55,158 nucleotides of DNA from Flavobacteriales bacterium (GTDB lineage Bacteria > Bacteroidota > Bacteroidia > Flavobacteriales_E > Vicingaceae). The notes below the pieces were generated by a model. It worked only from the letters and a program-made list of their open reading frames with translations. It made no database searches and was not told the origin of the DNA. Positions within the stretch are counted from its first letter, which is position 1. Every line of letters begins with the position of its first letter. A program made the translations under genes and the position numbers. Shown piece after piece: positions 1 through 9,882 of this stretch. The DNA is taken from positions 1 through 55,158 of the forward strand of contig PALM01000013.1 of assembly GCA_002706365.1 (NCBI GenBank). The letters run 5' to 3'.

Positions 1-360
<360 letters not shown>

Positions 361-445
361 ACTAAGGTTGTTACTCTTATTCTTATATGTATTTTCTTTC
401 TTTTTTGATGTCATGATATAAATTCGCTTCTAGCGGATAACGATT

Positions 446-552
446 TATGGTGATTATTGCGTTGAGGTTCACCTCTTCCCTTTTCGAACAGAGAAGTTAA
501 GCTCAACAGCGCAGATGGTACTGGGAAACCGGGAGAGTATGTCATCGCCATT
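446..552 (+). rRNA. rrf: 5S ribosomal RNA
   Basis: The conserved 5S core GAACAGAGAAGTTAAGC is present, and the terminal helix can be drawn between GGTGAT at 449-454 and ATCGCC at 544-549. It lies about 85 nt after the 23S gene on the same strand, the usual 23S-5S order, with no tRNA in the spacer. Ends are accurate to a few bases. Confidence 0.95.
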
Positions 553-558
553 TTTTTT

Positions 559-593
559 AAACCCCTTCTATTTATTTAGGAGGGGTTTTTTTA
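559..593 (+). terminator. Intrinsic terminator of the rRNA operon
   Basis: AAACCCCTTC pairs with GAGGGGTTT across an 11-nt AT-rich loop and runs into a T tract. It lies directly after 5S rRNA and should end the rRNA operon. Confidence 0.9.
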
Positions 594-1006
594 TGGATTT
601 TTTTGAGAAGCTAGAACGTAGAGTCTAGATTCTAGACTTTAAATTCATTGCGACCATTGCGAGAAACTTCGCACTCTTTGCGGTTGAGGCGAATTATTTT
701 TTGAAATTGGAAGTGCTTAATTTAACGATCATTTGCTCTCACCACAGCAGCCCTCCTTTTGTCGGGCTACACAAAGTCGCTTCGCTCTGCACAGCGATCA
801 CGGAGAATTAGCATCTCTAAAAACCAACATCATCCTTTTTTCATATTTCAGCTACCAAATCCCAGATCCCGACTTCCTTATACTACACATACATTCAAAA
901 TCTGGACTCTGGTCTCCGGCTTCTAGCTTCTGGGAAGAACATTTTCTTCCCATTACACAAATCATCTTCCCCAATAACTTGTTAATATTGACAAGCAATT
1001 CATCCT
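594..1006. other. Intergenic region with short repeats
   Basis: About 410 bases have no convincing gene. The region holds a TCTAGATTCTAGA palindromic repeat near 624-636, related to one near 21833. It also has a perfect 8-bp hairpin, GGGAAGAA-CATT-TTCTTCCC, at 932-951. A short inverted repeat, CTTGT/ACAAG, lies at 978-995 just upstream of the ubiD start and may be part of its control region. The open frame over 733-1017 is low-complexity and is not supported. Confidence 0.5.
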
Positions 1007-2848
1007 ATGATCTATAAAAGCCTTGAACAGTGTGTGAATGACCTTGAAAAGAATGGTCATTTGGTTAGAGTGAAAGAAGAGGTGGATCCTCATCTTCAAA
1101 TGGCGTCTATACATCTCAGAGTTCATGAGGCGGGCGGACCGGCAATCTTATTCGAGAATGTAAAGGGCTCTAAGTTCCCAGCTGTGTCTAACCTTTTTGG
1201 CAGCCTAGATCGCAGTCGCTTTATCTTTCGCTCTACTCTCGATCTAGTAAAGAAAATGGTTCAGCTTAAAGGTGATCCTATGATCGTGCTTAAGAGCCCG
1301 CTGGCACACGCTTCTGTTCCCTTCGTTGCTTTTAAAGCCCTACCTAAGAAGTTGAAAGGAAGAACTCCTGTGGAGTACGCCAATTGTGAAATTTCTGATC
1401 TTCCTCAAATTCACCATTGGCCAATGGATGGAGGAGCTTATGTTACTTTACCTATCGTTTATACAGAGGATGCGGATAAACCGGGGGCAATGAATTCCAA
1501 TCTGGGAATGTATCGCATCCAATTGAGTGGTAACGACTATATCCCTAACAAAGAAATTGGCCTCCATTATCAAATACATCGCGGAATTGGAGTGCATCAA
1601 ACTAAGGCAAATGCGCTGGGCAAACCATTACATGTATCCATCTTCGTGGGTGGTCCACCTTCTCACACTTTTGCGGCGGTGATGCCTCTTCCGGAAGGAC
1701 TGTCAGAACTCACCTTTGCCGGAGCACTAGGGAGAAGAAGGTTTCGTTATAAGAATGTCAATGGCCATGTGCTTTCTGCTGATGCCGATTTCGTGATTAC
1801 TGGTAAAGTTTATCCCGGAGAGAATAAGCCAGAGGGCCCTTTCGGAGATCATTTGGGCTATTATAGCTTGAAGCACGACTTCCCATTAATGAAGGTAGAT
1901 CAAGTCTACCACAGAAAGAACGCAATTTGGCCTTTCACAGTAGTTGGAAGACCTCCACAAGAAGATACCAGCTTTGGAAATTTGATCCACGAGATCACAG
2001 GAGATATCATTCCTACAGAAATTCCCGGCTTGCACGAAGTAAATGCAGTTGATGAAGCAGGAGTTCATCCTTTGCTCTTCGCTCTTGGTAGTGAAAGATA
2101 TACGCCCTACTATGAGCTAAAACAGCCAGCTGAATTGCTTACTATAGCAAATCATATCTTGGGTTTCGGACAAATGTCATTGGCAAAATTCCTTTGGATT
2201 GCTGCCAAAGAGGATAATACATCCCTATCGGTTAATCGCAAAGAGGAGTTTTTTAGCCATATGCTCGAAAGAGTGAATTGGGAAAGGGATCTACACTTCC
2301 AAACCAAGACAACAATTGATACTTTGGATTACAGCAGTGAAGACCTGAATGCGGGCTCTAAAGTTGTAATTGCTGCAGTAGGAAAGCCAATTCGCAGTTT
2401 GGGTAAGGAAATGCCACCAAACATTCCCAACCTTCCTAAAGTGAATGCTATAAGCCTTGCATTTCCGGGAGTATTGGCTTTTAGAATGCCTGCATTTAGC
2501 AATTACGAGAAGGCTCAATCTGAAATTCAGGCTGTTTCAGGCATATTGTCGGCTTCCGACCTGAATTTGAATGACTATCCTCTAATTTTAATTTGCGATG
2601 ATGATCAATTCGTGGCTAAGAGTTTTGCCAACTTGATCTGGAGCACATTTACCAGAGCGAATCCTTCGCACGATATCTACGGTGTTGATGAGTTTGTTGA
2701 ATTCAAACACTGGGGATGTAAAGGACCGCTGATCATCGATATTAGAATGAAACCTCATAATGCACCTTATCTTGAACTGGATCCTGAAGTCGAAAAGTCT
2801 GTTGATGAACTGGGTGCGAAAGGAGGGTCACTTCACGGAATCATTTAA
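1007..2848 (+). CDS. ubiD: UbiD-family decarboxylase
   Basis: This 613-residue protein matches the UbiD family of prenylated-FMN dependent (de)carboxylases along its whole length. The family signature EGPFGDHLGYYS lies near residue 275, and the N-terminal block (SLEQCVNDLEKNGHLVRVKE) is typical. Bacteroidota members have about this length. UbiD enzymes act on aromatic or alpha,beta-unsaturated acids. In quinone pathways they decarboxylate the prenylated ring acid, but the substrate here cannot be read from sequence. No UbiX flavin prenyltransferase is seen in the window. The 3' end overlaps the next gene by up to 44 nt, so the two are probably co-transcribed. Confidence 0.93.
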   Translation: MIYKSLEQCVNDLEKNGHLVRVKEEVDPHLQMASIHLRVHEAGGPAILFENVKGSKFPAVSNLFGSLDRSRFIFRSTLDLVKKMVQLKGDPMIVLKSPLAHASVPFVAFKALPKKLKGRTPVEYANCEISDLPQIHHWPMDGGAYVTLPIVYTEDADKPGAMNSNLGMYRIQLSGNDYIPNKEIGLHYQIHRGIGVHQTKANALGKPLHVSIFVGGPPSHTFAAVMPLPEGLSELTFAGALGRRRFRYKNVNGHVLSADADFVITGKVYPGENKPEGPFGDHLGYYSLKHDFPLMKVDQVYHRKNAIWPFTVVGRPPQEDTSFGNLIHEITGDIIPTEIPGLHEVNAVDEAGVHPLLFALGSERYTPYYELKQPAELLTIANHILGFGQMSLAKFLWIAAKEDNTSLSVNRKEEFFSHMLERVNWERDLHFQTKTTIDTLDYSSEDLNAGSKVVIAAVGKPIRSLGKEMPPNIPNLPKVNAISLAFPGVLAFRMPAFSNYEKAQSEIQAVSGILSASDLNLNDYPLILICDDDQFVAKSFANLIWSTFTRANPSHDIYGVDEFVEFKHWGCKGPLIIDIRMKPHNAPYLELDPEVEKSVDELGAKGGSLHGII

Positions 2849-3941
2849 GCGATTAATAAAGATAACTTTTCCTTTAACCTTTATCATATTCTTTATAGTC
2901 AGCAAAGCTTGCTATTCCCAAGTTCAAGATAGCACAGAAAAGAATTTTAGATTTTATCCTCTTCCCATATTATCCTATTCGCCGGAAACTAGGGGCACAT
3001 TTGGTGCAGTTGGACTGGCTACTTTTCGATTTAAGAATGAGCCCCTTAGCAGTAGGAATTCACAATTTGAGATAGGAGCTGCCTACACTCAAGAAGAGCA
3101 GCTATTTGTATACATGCCTTTCGACCTCTTTATAAAGAATGAAGATTGGTGGATCAGAGGCTTAACTGGGTATTACGATTTTAGATATTTCTTTTATGGA
3201 ATTGGAAATCAAGCTACAGAAGATCAAGAAGAACTCTATGATCTCGATTTTTTCCGATTTAGAATTGACGCATTGAGGCTGGTTAGAAAGCATTGGTATT
3301 TGGGTACTAGATATTGGCTTGAGGATTATAAGGTAGTTGATGTAGAGGAGGCTGGACTTCTTGGAACCAATGATATAATAGGTTCTGAAGAGGGCCTAGT
3401 ATCCACAGCAGGAATTATCTCTCTTTGGGATACTAGAGATAATTACAATTACCCATCATCCGGCCATTTTCTTGAAGCTCTAATGCTATTGAATGCTCAT
3501 GAACTTGGCAGTGACTTTAGATTTAGTAGGATTTCATTGGATTATGCATTTTATAAATCCATTGGCAAGAATGTAATAGCTTCCAATATTTTTGTGGTAG
3601 GTATGCAGGGTGATCCTCCCTTTAACGAACTTGCATTTATTGGTGGATCTAATAAAATGAGGGGCTACTATCTAGGTAGATATAGAGATAAGAATCTCGC
3701 CATCTTTCAAGTGGAATGGAGGAGGATGTTATTTTGGCGAATAGGACTTACTGCTTTCGCCGGCTTTGGCAATGTGGCTCCTGAACTTTATGCTTTTGCA
3801 TTGTCTAATACCAGAAGCAGCGGTGGTCTTGGCTTCCGATTTCAGCTAGATGACAAAGAGAAGATTAACTTCAGAGTTGATTATGCTATCGGAGAAAGGG
3901 GTAGCTCCGGATTCTATGTGGCATTTCGAGAGGCCTTTTAG
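2805..3941 (+). CDS. Outer-membrane barrel protein, Omp85/BamA C-terminal type
   Basis: The protein has an N-terminal hydrophobic export signal (FPLTFIIFFIVSKACYSQ) followed by beta-strand-rich sequence. Strand-like segments include RGYYLGRYRDKNLAIFQVEW, resembling the surface-antigen barrel of Omp85 proteins, where RGY is a hallmark. It ends with a C-terminal phenylalanine, as outer-membrane barrels do. No POTRA domains are visible, so it is a barrel-only relative rather than BamA itself. The start is uncertain: ATG 2805 is used, GTG 2814 is an alternative, and ATG 2760 would give an unlikely long leader. All of them lie inside the upstream decarboxylase gene. Confidence 0.75.
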   Translation: MNWVRKEGHFTESFKRLIKITFPLTFIIFFIVSKACYSQVQDSTEKNFRFYPLPILSYSPETRGTFGAVGLATFRFKNEPLSSRNSQFEIGAAYTQEEQLFVYMPFDLFIKNEDWWIRGLTGYYDFRYFFYGIGNQATEDQEELYDLDFFRFRIDALRLVRKHWYLGTRYWLEDYKVVDVEEAGLLGTNDIIGSEEGLVSTAGIISLWDTRDNYNYPSSGHFLEALMLLNAHELGSDFRFSRISLDYAFYKSIGKNVIASNIFVVGMQGDPPFNELAFIGGSNKMRGYYLGRYRDKNLAIFQVEWRRMLFWRIGLTAFAGFGNVAPELYAFALSNTRSSGGLGFRFQLDDKEKINFRVDYAIGERGSSGFYVAFREAF

Positions 3942-3945
3942 CCAT

Positions 3946-3979
3946 AAAAAAAGCCACGCTTCTCAGCATGGCTTTCTTT
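3946..3979. terminator. Bidirectional terminator between convergent genes
   Basis: AAAGCCACGC (3950-3959) pairs with GCATGGCTTT (3966-3975) with one G-U pair. An A run precedes it and a T-rich run follows, so it can serve both the barrel gene on plus and the DUF1573 gene on minus. Confidence 0.85.
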
Positions 3980-3998
3980 AGCTTGTATAGATCAATTA

Positions 3999-4592
3999 TT
4001 ATGATCCTAACTGGATAGTTCCACTATTTGGATCCATTGTAGCTTCTCCATCATCTGCTCCAGGATTTACATTAGCCTTGATTCTCAAGACTGTTGTAGC
4101 TGGCTCAGTGTTAGCAGTTAAAGTAACTGTCTTGGTCTGCAAGTTCTTTTGCTTACCAGGGCTGTAAACTACTTTGATCTCTCCTTTTTCACCTGGCATT
4201 ACAGGCTCACGAGGATATTCAGGTACTGTACAACCACAACTTCCTTTCGCATCACTGATCAATAGAGGCTCTGTACCTGTATTGGTGAAAGAGAAAGTAT
4301 ATGGGTTAGTTGTATTTTGCTCAATTGTTCCAAAATCGTGCTCCATCTTCTCAAATGAAATTGATGTTGGGTCCATTTTTGGAGTTGGAGGAACATTTGC
4401 TTCAGTTTGAGCATTCATGTTTGGCTGAGTATTAGCCACAGTTGTATTCATAGCTGCATTGCTATTCATATTCTCTGATACAGCTGTTTTCTCATAAGAG
4501 ACTCCATCATCTGATGTAAGTAATACCACAGTATTTACCAAAGTAAGAATGGCAATTGCTACTAATAGTCCACTTTTTACATTTTCATTCAT
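3999..4592 (-). CDS. DUF1573 domain protein, membrane-anchored
   Basis: The 197-residue protein has an N-terminal transmembrane segment or uncleaved signal (about 8-26) and a Thr/Asn/Ala-rich linker (about 30-75). A DUF1573 Ig-like domain follows (about 80-180), with the hallmark HDFGTIEQ, then FTNTGTEPLLISDAKGSCGC. DUF1573 proteins are common in Bacteroidota and are thought to sit in the periplasm, but their function is unknown. The gene follows the S41 protease gene by 45 nt on the same strand and may share its transcript. Confidence 0.88.
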   Translation of the reverse strand: MNENVKSGLLVAIAILTLVNTVVLLTSDDGVSYEKTAVSENMNSNAAMNTTVANTQPNMNAQTEANVPPTPKMDPTSISFEKMEHDFGTIEQNTTNPYTFSFTNTGTEPLLISDAKGSCGCTVPEYPREPVMPGEKGEIKVVYSPGKQKNLQTKTVTLTANTEPATTVLRIKANVNPGADDGEATMDPNSGTIQLGS

Positions 4593-4637
4593 CGTTATCT
4601 GTCGTTTTTATGTTAAGGTTAAGGGTTACAAATATAA

Positions 4638-6233
4638 TTATTCATACTCTAGCTTAGCTTTTTCGAACTTATCACTTTGTATGACATTGATCGCCTCTAA
4701 GTAGGAATCATTTAAGTCATTGATAATTTCAAAGTAAGCTGAAGTGTCAAATAGATTTCTTGCGATTAGGGCCTTCAATTGAAGATCAATTAGCTTTTTA
4801 GAATTTTCATAGTCCTCATCATCCCACTCTACATTCTTTTTCTCAGCATGCGCTTTGAACTGATCTAGAAAGTCTCCATCTACAACAAAACCGCTTTTGA
4901 AGTCTTCAATATTTGAATAGTCTTTTGACAATCCTTTTCTATTCTTGTCTAGATATGTAAGTGTAAACTCATTATACACTCCTCGTCTAATAAGTTCTCT
5001 ATTTAGATCACTACTCAATGTAGTATCTAATGGGATAAAGATGTCGGGCATGATACCTCCACCACCATAGACTAATCTTCCATTTGGCGTAGAGAATTTA
5101 AGTGAATCGGGAAAATCTATACTATCGGCAACCAATAACTCACCAGCGTCGAATCTTCTATTGATCTCTTTGTAATAGCTGTCTTTTCCATCGTCATAAG
5201 GTCTCTGGATAGATCTACCAGTTGGAGTATAATACCTAGCTGTGGTCAATCTAATGATAGAACCATCAGTAAGTGGGAAAGATTTTTGAACTAGACCTTT
5301 TCCAAATGATCTTCTACCAATGATCATTCCCCTGTCGCTATCTTGAACTGCTCCGGAAACGATCTCAGAAGCTGAAGCTGATCCTTCATCAATTAGAATA
5401 GCAATTTTTCCTTTTTCAAATTCACCTCTAGATGTGGCCTTGTATTCTTCTTTCTTTTGTTTATCCCCTTCAGTATAAACGATCATCTTGCCCGATTCAA
5501 GGAATTCATCGGCCATTTGTACCGCCGTTTGAAGATATCCACCGCCATTTCCTCTTAGATCCAAGATGAGATGTTTTGCTCCTTTACCTTTTAGTTCTGC
5601 AACCCCTTTTTGGAACTCATCCATTGTGGTTCTTGCAAATCTATTGACCTTTATATAGCCTATCTCAGGTGTAGCCATATAAGTTGCATCAACAGAATAG
5701 AGTGGAATCTTATCTCTTTCAATAGTAAATGGGATCAATTTCTTCTCGCCTTTGCGCTTGATCTCTACATCTACAGTGGTCCCTTTCTTACCTCTCAATT
5801 TATCTCTCACCATACTGTTTGTAAGGCCAACTCCTGCTACATTCTTTCCATCGATCACTAAGATCTTATCTCCAGCTTGAATCCCCAATTTTTCTGATGG
5901 ACCACCAGAAATAGGGGAGACCACCATTAAAGTATCTTTCAGAATGTTGAATTGTATACCAATTCCTTCAAAATTCCCTTCAAGAGGCTCATTCATTGCT
6001 TTGAGCTCTTTTTCCGGAATGTAAACTGAGTGAGGGTCTAACTCTTCAAGCATTCCCACAATGGCGTCTTCTACCATTTTCTCATTGTTCACTTCATCTA
6101 CATAAGCATAGTTGATTATGCTCAGCAGCATATCTAGTTTTTTAACTCCATCGGCGCGACTCTGCTCTTCTTGGGCAAAACTGCTAACCGCCAATAAGCA
6201 AACTAGTATTGTTGGTAGAATTATTCTTCTCAT
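4638..6233 (-). CDS. C-terminal processing peptidase (S41 family)
   Basis: This is a periplasmic serine protease of the CtpA/Prc-type S41 family. It has a signal peptide (MRRIILPTILVCLLAVSSFA), a PDZ domain at roughly 80-160 (GIGIQFNILKDTLMVVSPI) and the catalytic core. The serine lies in IDEGSASASEIVSGAVQD and the lysine in RSFGKGLVQKSFP, so the Ser-Lys dyad is intact. Such enzymes trim or degrade envelope proteins from their C-terminus. The start at 6233 was chosen because the signal peptide begins there and a GAGGAAAT stretch lies just upstream; a start at 6272 would put 13 residues before it. It is followed closely by the DUF1573 gene. Confidence 0.92.
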   Translation of the reverse strand: MRRIILPTILVCLLAVSSFAQEEQSRADGVKKLDMLLSIINYAYVDEVNNEKMVEDAIVGMLEELDPHSVYIPEKELKAMNEPLEGNFEGIGIQFNILKDTLMVVSPISGGPSEKLGIQAGDKILVIDGKNVAGVGLTNSMVRDKLRGKKGTTVDVEIKRKGEKKLIPFTIERDKIPLYSVDATYMATPEIGYIKVNRFARTTMDEFQKGVAELKGKGAKHLILDLRGNGGGYLQTAVQMADEFLESGKMIVYTEGDKQKKEEYKATSRGEFEKGKIAILIDEGSASASEIVSGAVQDSDRGMIIGRRSFGKGLVQKSFPLTDGSIIRLTTARYYTPTGRSIQRPYDDGKDSYYKEINRRFDAGELLVADSIDFPDSLKFSTPNGRLVYGGGGIMPDIFIPLDTTLSSDLNRELIRRGVYNEFTLTYLDKNRKGLSKDYSNIEDFKSGFVVDGDFLDQFKAHAEKKNVEWDDEDYENSKKLIDLQLKALIARNLFDTSAYFEIINDLNDSYLEAINVIQSDKFEKAKLEYE

Positions 6234-6350
6234 TATTTCCTCTAAATTGAATGGATTCATAAAATTAGCCAAAGACCTTTAGTAGTCCAGTTAATAAACG
6301 TTAAGGGGACTATTAAAGTTTCAAAGGGTTCCCAGAATAAATAAGCGGGA

Positions 6351-8129
6351 TTATTTACCGATGATTGGGTCGGAGGAAATGGATTCTACACCCACCTCTT
6401 GAAGCGATACTCTCTTACCGCCTTTATAAGCTACGATGAATGCTCCTTTATAGCCTTCAGTTACCATTTTAACCTTATGGGCTGCAGCGTCTTCAAAGTT
6501 GTCGAATGCTCCACTCATATAGCGATAGAATTCACCGGCACGGGTAACTATGAGCTGTGGAATAGCATTGTACTTATCTGTTGTTGGCTTGGATTTGAAT
6601 GCACCAAGCTGAACTCTAAACACCACTTCATTCTCATGAGCAGCCAAATCTTCAGGGTTCACTACTATAGGTCCAGAATCCTTTTCTCCTGTTACTAGGT
6701 CTACACCACCTGTCATATGAGGTACATACTTTCCTCTGCTATTTCTCTCAAGGATCAATGCTTTTGTGAAGCCTTCTGCTTTCAGCTGCGCTTCTCTTTT
6801 TCTTGCCTCATTAAGACTGTTGTATTTTCCGGCAGTATAGAGGGTCTTTCCATCCTGATCTATCTTAGCTAGATCTCCAAGACCCAAAAGTTCACTCATG
6901 TCCTTAGGAACTTCCCCAACTTGATATTCTCCAACTTGGATTCGATATCTGTAGGTTTTGGTTTTTTTATTACTTGCCGTGAAATTCCTTTCTATTACCT
7001 CTGTTAGTTCTCTGGTGGAATCCTTATATCTCAAGAATGATTCATAGATCATTTGATCAGTTAGCTCAACACCTTTAGAGTTTGCATAGTCTGGGAATTC
7101 TGTATTGACTTCATCATCCTTATAATCGGGAATTCCATCACCATCAGAGTCAATTGCACAGCCTAAGCTGTCTACCTTTACATCTAACGGGGTAGTAGGA
7201 CAATTATCTATAAGGTCGATCACACCATCTTGATCTTGATCTTCTGAATACCCCAAGGCCAGATAATCAATATCTTCTTCTATTTCTTTCTCTCTATCAT
7301 TGTATTCTTTGTCGGATGGAATCTTTCTGAAATCATAGCTCAATGCTACACCTGATGTGAGGAAAAGATCGTTTCTACCATTGGCACTTCTATCACCAAG
7401 ATATTCATCCTTGGTGCTTCTGCTAATCCCATCCATATAATCGGTGAAAGTGAAGTGAAGTGTGCTGTAAAATCTAAAATTGATCTGGTCTGCAAGATGC
7501 ATATCAAATCCAATTCCTATTGGAATGCTTAAGCTACTCTCCTGATAAGTATTGCTATTGTTGAATCTGCCATCTCGCATATCAGTTTCATAACTGTAAT
7601 CCCTTTGAACGATAACCGCATCATCTGCATTTGGAGAATTCTCCGGCAAGTTGCGAATCGTACCATCGCTCCAATAATTATAAGGCTCACCACCAAATCC
7701 TTGAAGATCTGTTTTAGGATTGAATCTTACGAATTCAACTCCAGCAGTAACAAAAGGAGTAACTCTTCTGTATTCGGGCATGAAATGATTGAAGTTATAT
7801 TCAGCCATGATGCCACCTAGAAACACATCGGTGGTAAAGTTCAAATTACGTTGGACGGAACGCTCTTCTTCTCTTATCTTACCTGCGGTTAGATGGAAGT
7901 GTACATTCAAAAAATCTGTAATAGGCTGAATTAAGAAGACATCAAATCCAAAATTCCCACCAAATGGAGTAGGATAGTCTGCATCGTTTAGATCCCCGTA
8001 GAATCCAATTGTATTTATACCAACCCCGATGATAGGTGAGTTATCCGCTTCAAAAGCAGCAGAATCTGATTGAGACCACAAGCTTGAAGTCAGCAGAAAT
8101 ATGGAACAGAAGAAGAGAAGAGCTTTCAT
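6351..8129 (-). CDS. Outer-membrane protein with barrel, TSP3 repeats and two SPOR domains
   Basis: The 592-residue envelope protein has a signal peptide (about 1-19) and an N-terminal beta-barrel-like region (about 30-275). Two calcium-binding thrombospondin type-3 repeats follow, with DQDQDGVIDLIDNCP and DSDGDGIPDYKDD (about 298-345). Two SPOR domains come last, near 390-465 (YRYRIQVGEYQVGEVP) and 500-575 (VVFRVQLGAFKSKPTTDKY). SPOR domains bind glycan strands lacking stem peptides, so the protein probably ties the outer membrane to peptidoglycan. Two SPOR domains on one barrel is less common than one. It lies 53 nt downstream of another SPOR protein gene, suggesting an operon. Confidence 0.85.
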   Translation of the reverse strand: MKALLFFCSIFLLTSSLWSQSDSAAFEADNSPIIGVGINTIGFYGDLNDADYPTPFGGNFGFDVFLIQPITDFLNVHFHLTAGKIREEERSVQRNLNFTTDVFLGGIMAEYNFNHFMPEYRRVTPFVTAGVEFVRFNPKTDLQGFGGEPYNYWSDGTIRNLPENSPNADDAVIVQRDYSYETDMRDGRFNNSNTYQESSLSIPIGIGFDMHLADQINFRFYSTLHFTFTDYMDGISRSTKDEYLGDRSANGRNDLFLTSGVALSYDFRKIPSDKEYNDREKEIEEDIDYLALGYSEDQDQDGVIDLIDNCPTTPLDVKVDSLGCAIDSDGDGIPDYKDDEVNTEFPDYANSKGVELTDQMIYESFLRYKDSTRELTEVIERNFTASNKKTKTYRYRIQVGEYQVGEVPKDMSELLGLGDLAKIDQDGKTLYTAGKYNSLNEARKREAQLKAEGFTKALILERNSRGKYVPHMTGGVDLVTGEKDSGPIVVNPEDLAAHENEVVFRVQLGAFKSKPTTDKYNAIPQLIVTRAGEFYRYMSGAFDNFEDAAAHKVKMVTEGYKGAFIVAYKGGKRVSLQEVGVESISSDPIIGK

Positions 8130-8182
8130 CGCTGCAAACTTACTATTGGCTAAAGATAGCCAGAATTTTTTAGGCTTTGTGA

Positions 8183-9640
8183 TTACTTATACCACTTCTG
8201 CTGTGTGATCATCAATGCCTCTTGTACACTAATTCTTTCATCAGCGCTATAAGCTGTTACGAATGCATCGTCGATCTTGTTGTTATCTGCCCAAATTTGA
8301 TTTCTGCGATCTCTTGCTTCTTTGTATACACTGAAGCTTCCAATCATATACTTGAACCATGTAGAGTGGAAGTCTATGGTTACCTTATCTTGGATTCCAT
8401 GACGCCCTATGAAATAAGGTTGGCCCACTTCTCTTTTAGCAGCCGCAATTTGAACTCTGTACTGCACACTTGCTTGAGGAGCTGGAATATCGGCAACTTG
8501 GGCCTCTAGTTCCTCTTTTTTACTTACCACTGGCACTGCTACAACTTCTGGAGTTTCTACCTCTTGCGGCATCTCTTCTTTAGCAGCCATTTCTTGACTA
8601 GCTTCATAAGTGTTCGGGAATCTGGTTCCAGCCATTGAAAGCTGCACTGATTCATCGCCTCTTAAGAATGAGAATACTCCATGAACAGTAGCTGAATCTA
8701 ATTCAGCTCCCAGACTCTCCATATTGTATTTGACTAATATTTCACTGCTCTCAGGCATTGCCATCCAAAGGATCTTTAACACATTGTCTTCCATTGAAAA
8801 TCTTCCGCTTCCGCTTACTAATTCACTTGCGGTGTATCCAGGTGGAATATATTCTTCGATCTTTCCAAAGCTTCTGAATCCATCTTTATCGATGTTCAAT
8901 TCCACAATGTACTTACCAGGACTCACAAACTTGATCCTACGTTGCACCTTTACCTTTTTTGTCACTGTAACCATATGCTCACTTTGACCGGTCATATCTG
9001 CCATTGGTTCAGCTTCTTTTTTCTCTGCTGTATCTAGAACAATTGGTATAGCTGCAGCTGCAATAACTGGTGCGGCTACTTCTACTTCAGCTACTTCTTC
9101 ACTTTCCTCTTCCTCTTCCCCTTCCTCTTCCTCATTCTCAGCCATAGCTGCATCATTTTCCGCTATAGAGTCGAGTTTTGCATTCATAGCTTCCAACTGT
9201 GCCAATTCTTCAGCTGACATTATATTGATAATATGTGTAGCTGCTTCCACATCTCTTCTCTCATTATCTTCTATGAAGGAGAATTTCCCATTGATATCAA
9301 AACTGCCCGCTAGCTTTTTATCTGTGACAATATTATACTTGATGCTGAACCTTTCTTTATCTGGCAAAGCCATCCAAATCAATTTTACAGTATTGTTCTT
9401 AAATGAGAATGTAGCTCCTTCTGATTCTATTGAGCTAGCTATGAATCCCTCCGGAAGTGATTGTTGCCACTTTGCAAAGCCTTCATGATCACTTTTGTTA
9501 ATTACGATCTCAACATCAAAAGAGGCTCCGGCTTCTACATTTTCCGGAAACACTTGTGTTACTTCTACTTCGCCTCCAAAGAAGAACTTGTAGGCAACCA
9601 AGAATATCATGTTAAGTGAGAATAGGGCAAATTTTCCCAT
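8183..9640 (-). CDS. Envelope protein with duplicated beta-rich domain and C-terminal SPOR domain
   Basis: This 485-residue protein of unknown function has an N-terminal hydrophobic segment (about 5-20). A beta-rich domain (about 24-145) is repeated at about 228-345. The copies share the pattern sLPeGf/yIPPGY, then FSFKNNTVKLIWMALP versus FSMEDNVLKILWMAMP, then YNIV/YNME and GKFSFI/GVFSFL. A very acidic Glu/Ala linker joins them. A second linker leads to a SPOR-like domain (about 395-475; VQYRVQIAAAKREVGQPYF). The duplication is seen directly. A peptidoglycan-binding role is inferred from the SPOR fold. The next gene downstream also carries SPOR domains. Confidence 0.75.
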   Translation of the reverse strand: MGKFALFSLNMIFLVAYKFFFGGEVEVTQVFPENVEAGASFDVEIVINKSDHEGFAKWQQSLPEGFIASSIESEGATFSFKNNTVKLIWMALPDKERFSIKYNIVTDKKLAGSFDINGKFSFIEDNERRDVEAATHIINIMSAEELAQLEAMNAKLDSIAENDAAMAENEEEEGEEEEESEEVAEVEVAAPVIAAAAIPIVLDTAEKKEAEPMADMTGQSEHMVTVTKKVKVQRRIKFVSPGKYIVELNIDKDGFRSFGKIEEYIPPGYTASELVSGSGRFSMEDNVLKILWMAMPESSEILVKYNMESLGAELDSATVHGVFSFLRGDESVQLSMAGTRFPNTYEASQEMAAKEEMPQEVETPEVVAVPVVSKKEELEAQVADIPAPQASVQYRVQIAAAKREVGQPYFIGRHGIQDKVTIDFHSTWFKYMIGSFSVYKEARDRRNQIWADNNKIDDAFVTAYSADERISVQEALMITQQKWYK

Positions 9641-9882
9641 GTCAGTAGAGCTTTTTTAATTGAAATGATGATTTTGATTTTGCAGAAATGAGGGGAGAGG
9701 ATGGCCTGAAGAACATTTGTTCTTTACTAAGATGTCTAGTTTTGGTGGCTTTACTCATTTCCATAGGATGGGAGATTAATCCCGAACCATTTCAAAGCTA
9801 GAGTTTCATTAAGCTGATTAATCGAGGCTTATACTGAAGTTATTAACGCGGATTTGTTGACAGGGCCGAGTAGAAGAGTAGC

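Noticed and set aside
733-1017. Open frame of 94 codons before ubiD
   Set aside because: Low-complexity Ser/Phe/Leu sequence, no signal or domain, and it overlaps repeat DNA and the ubiD start.
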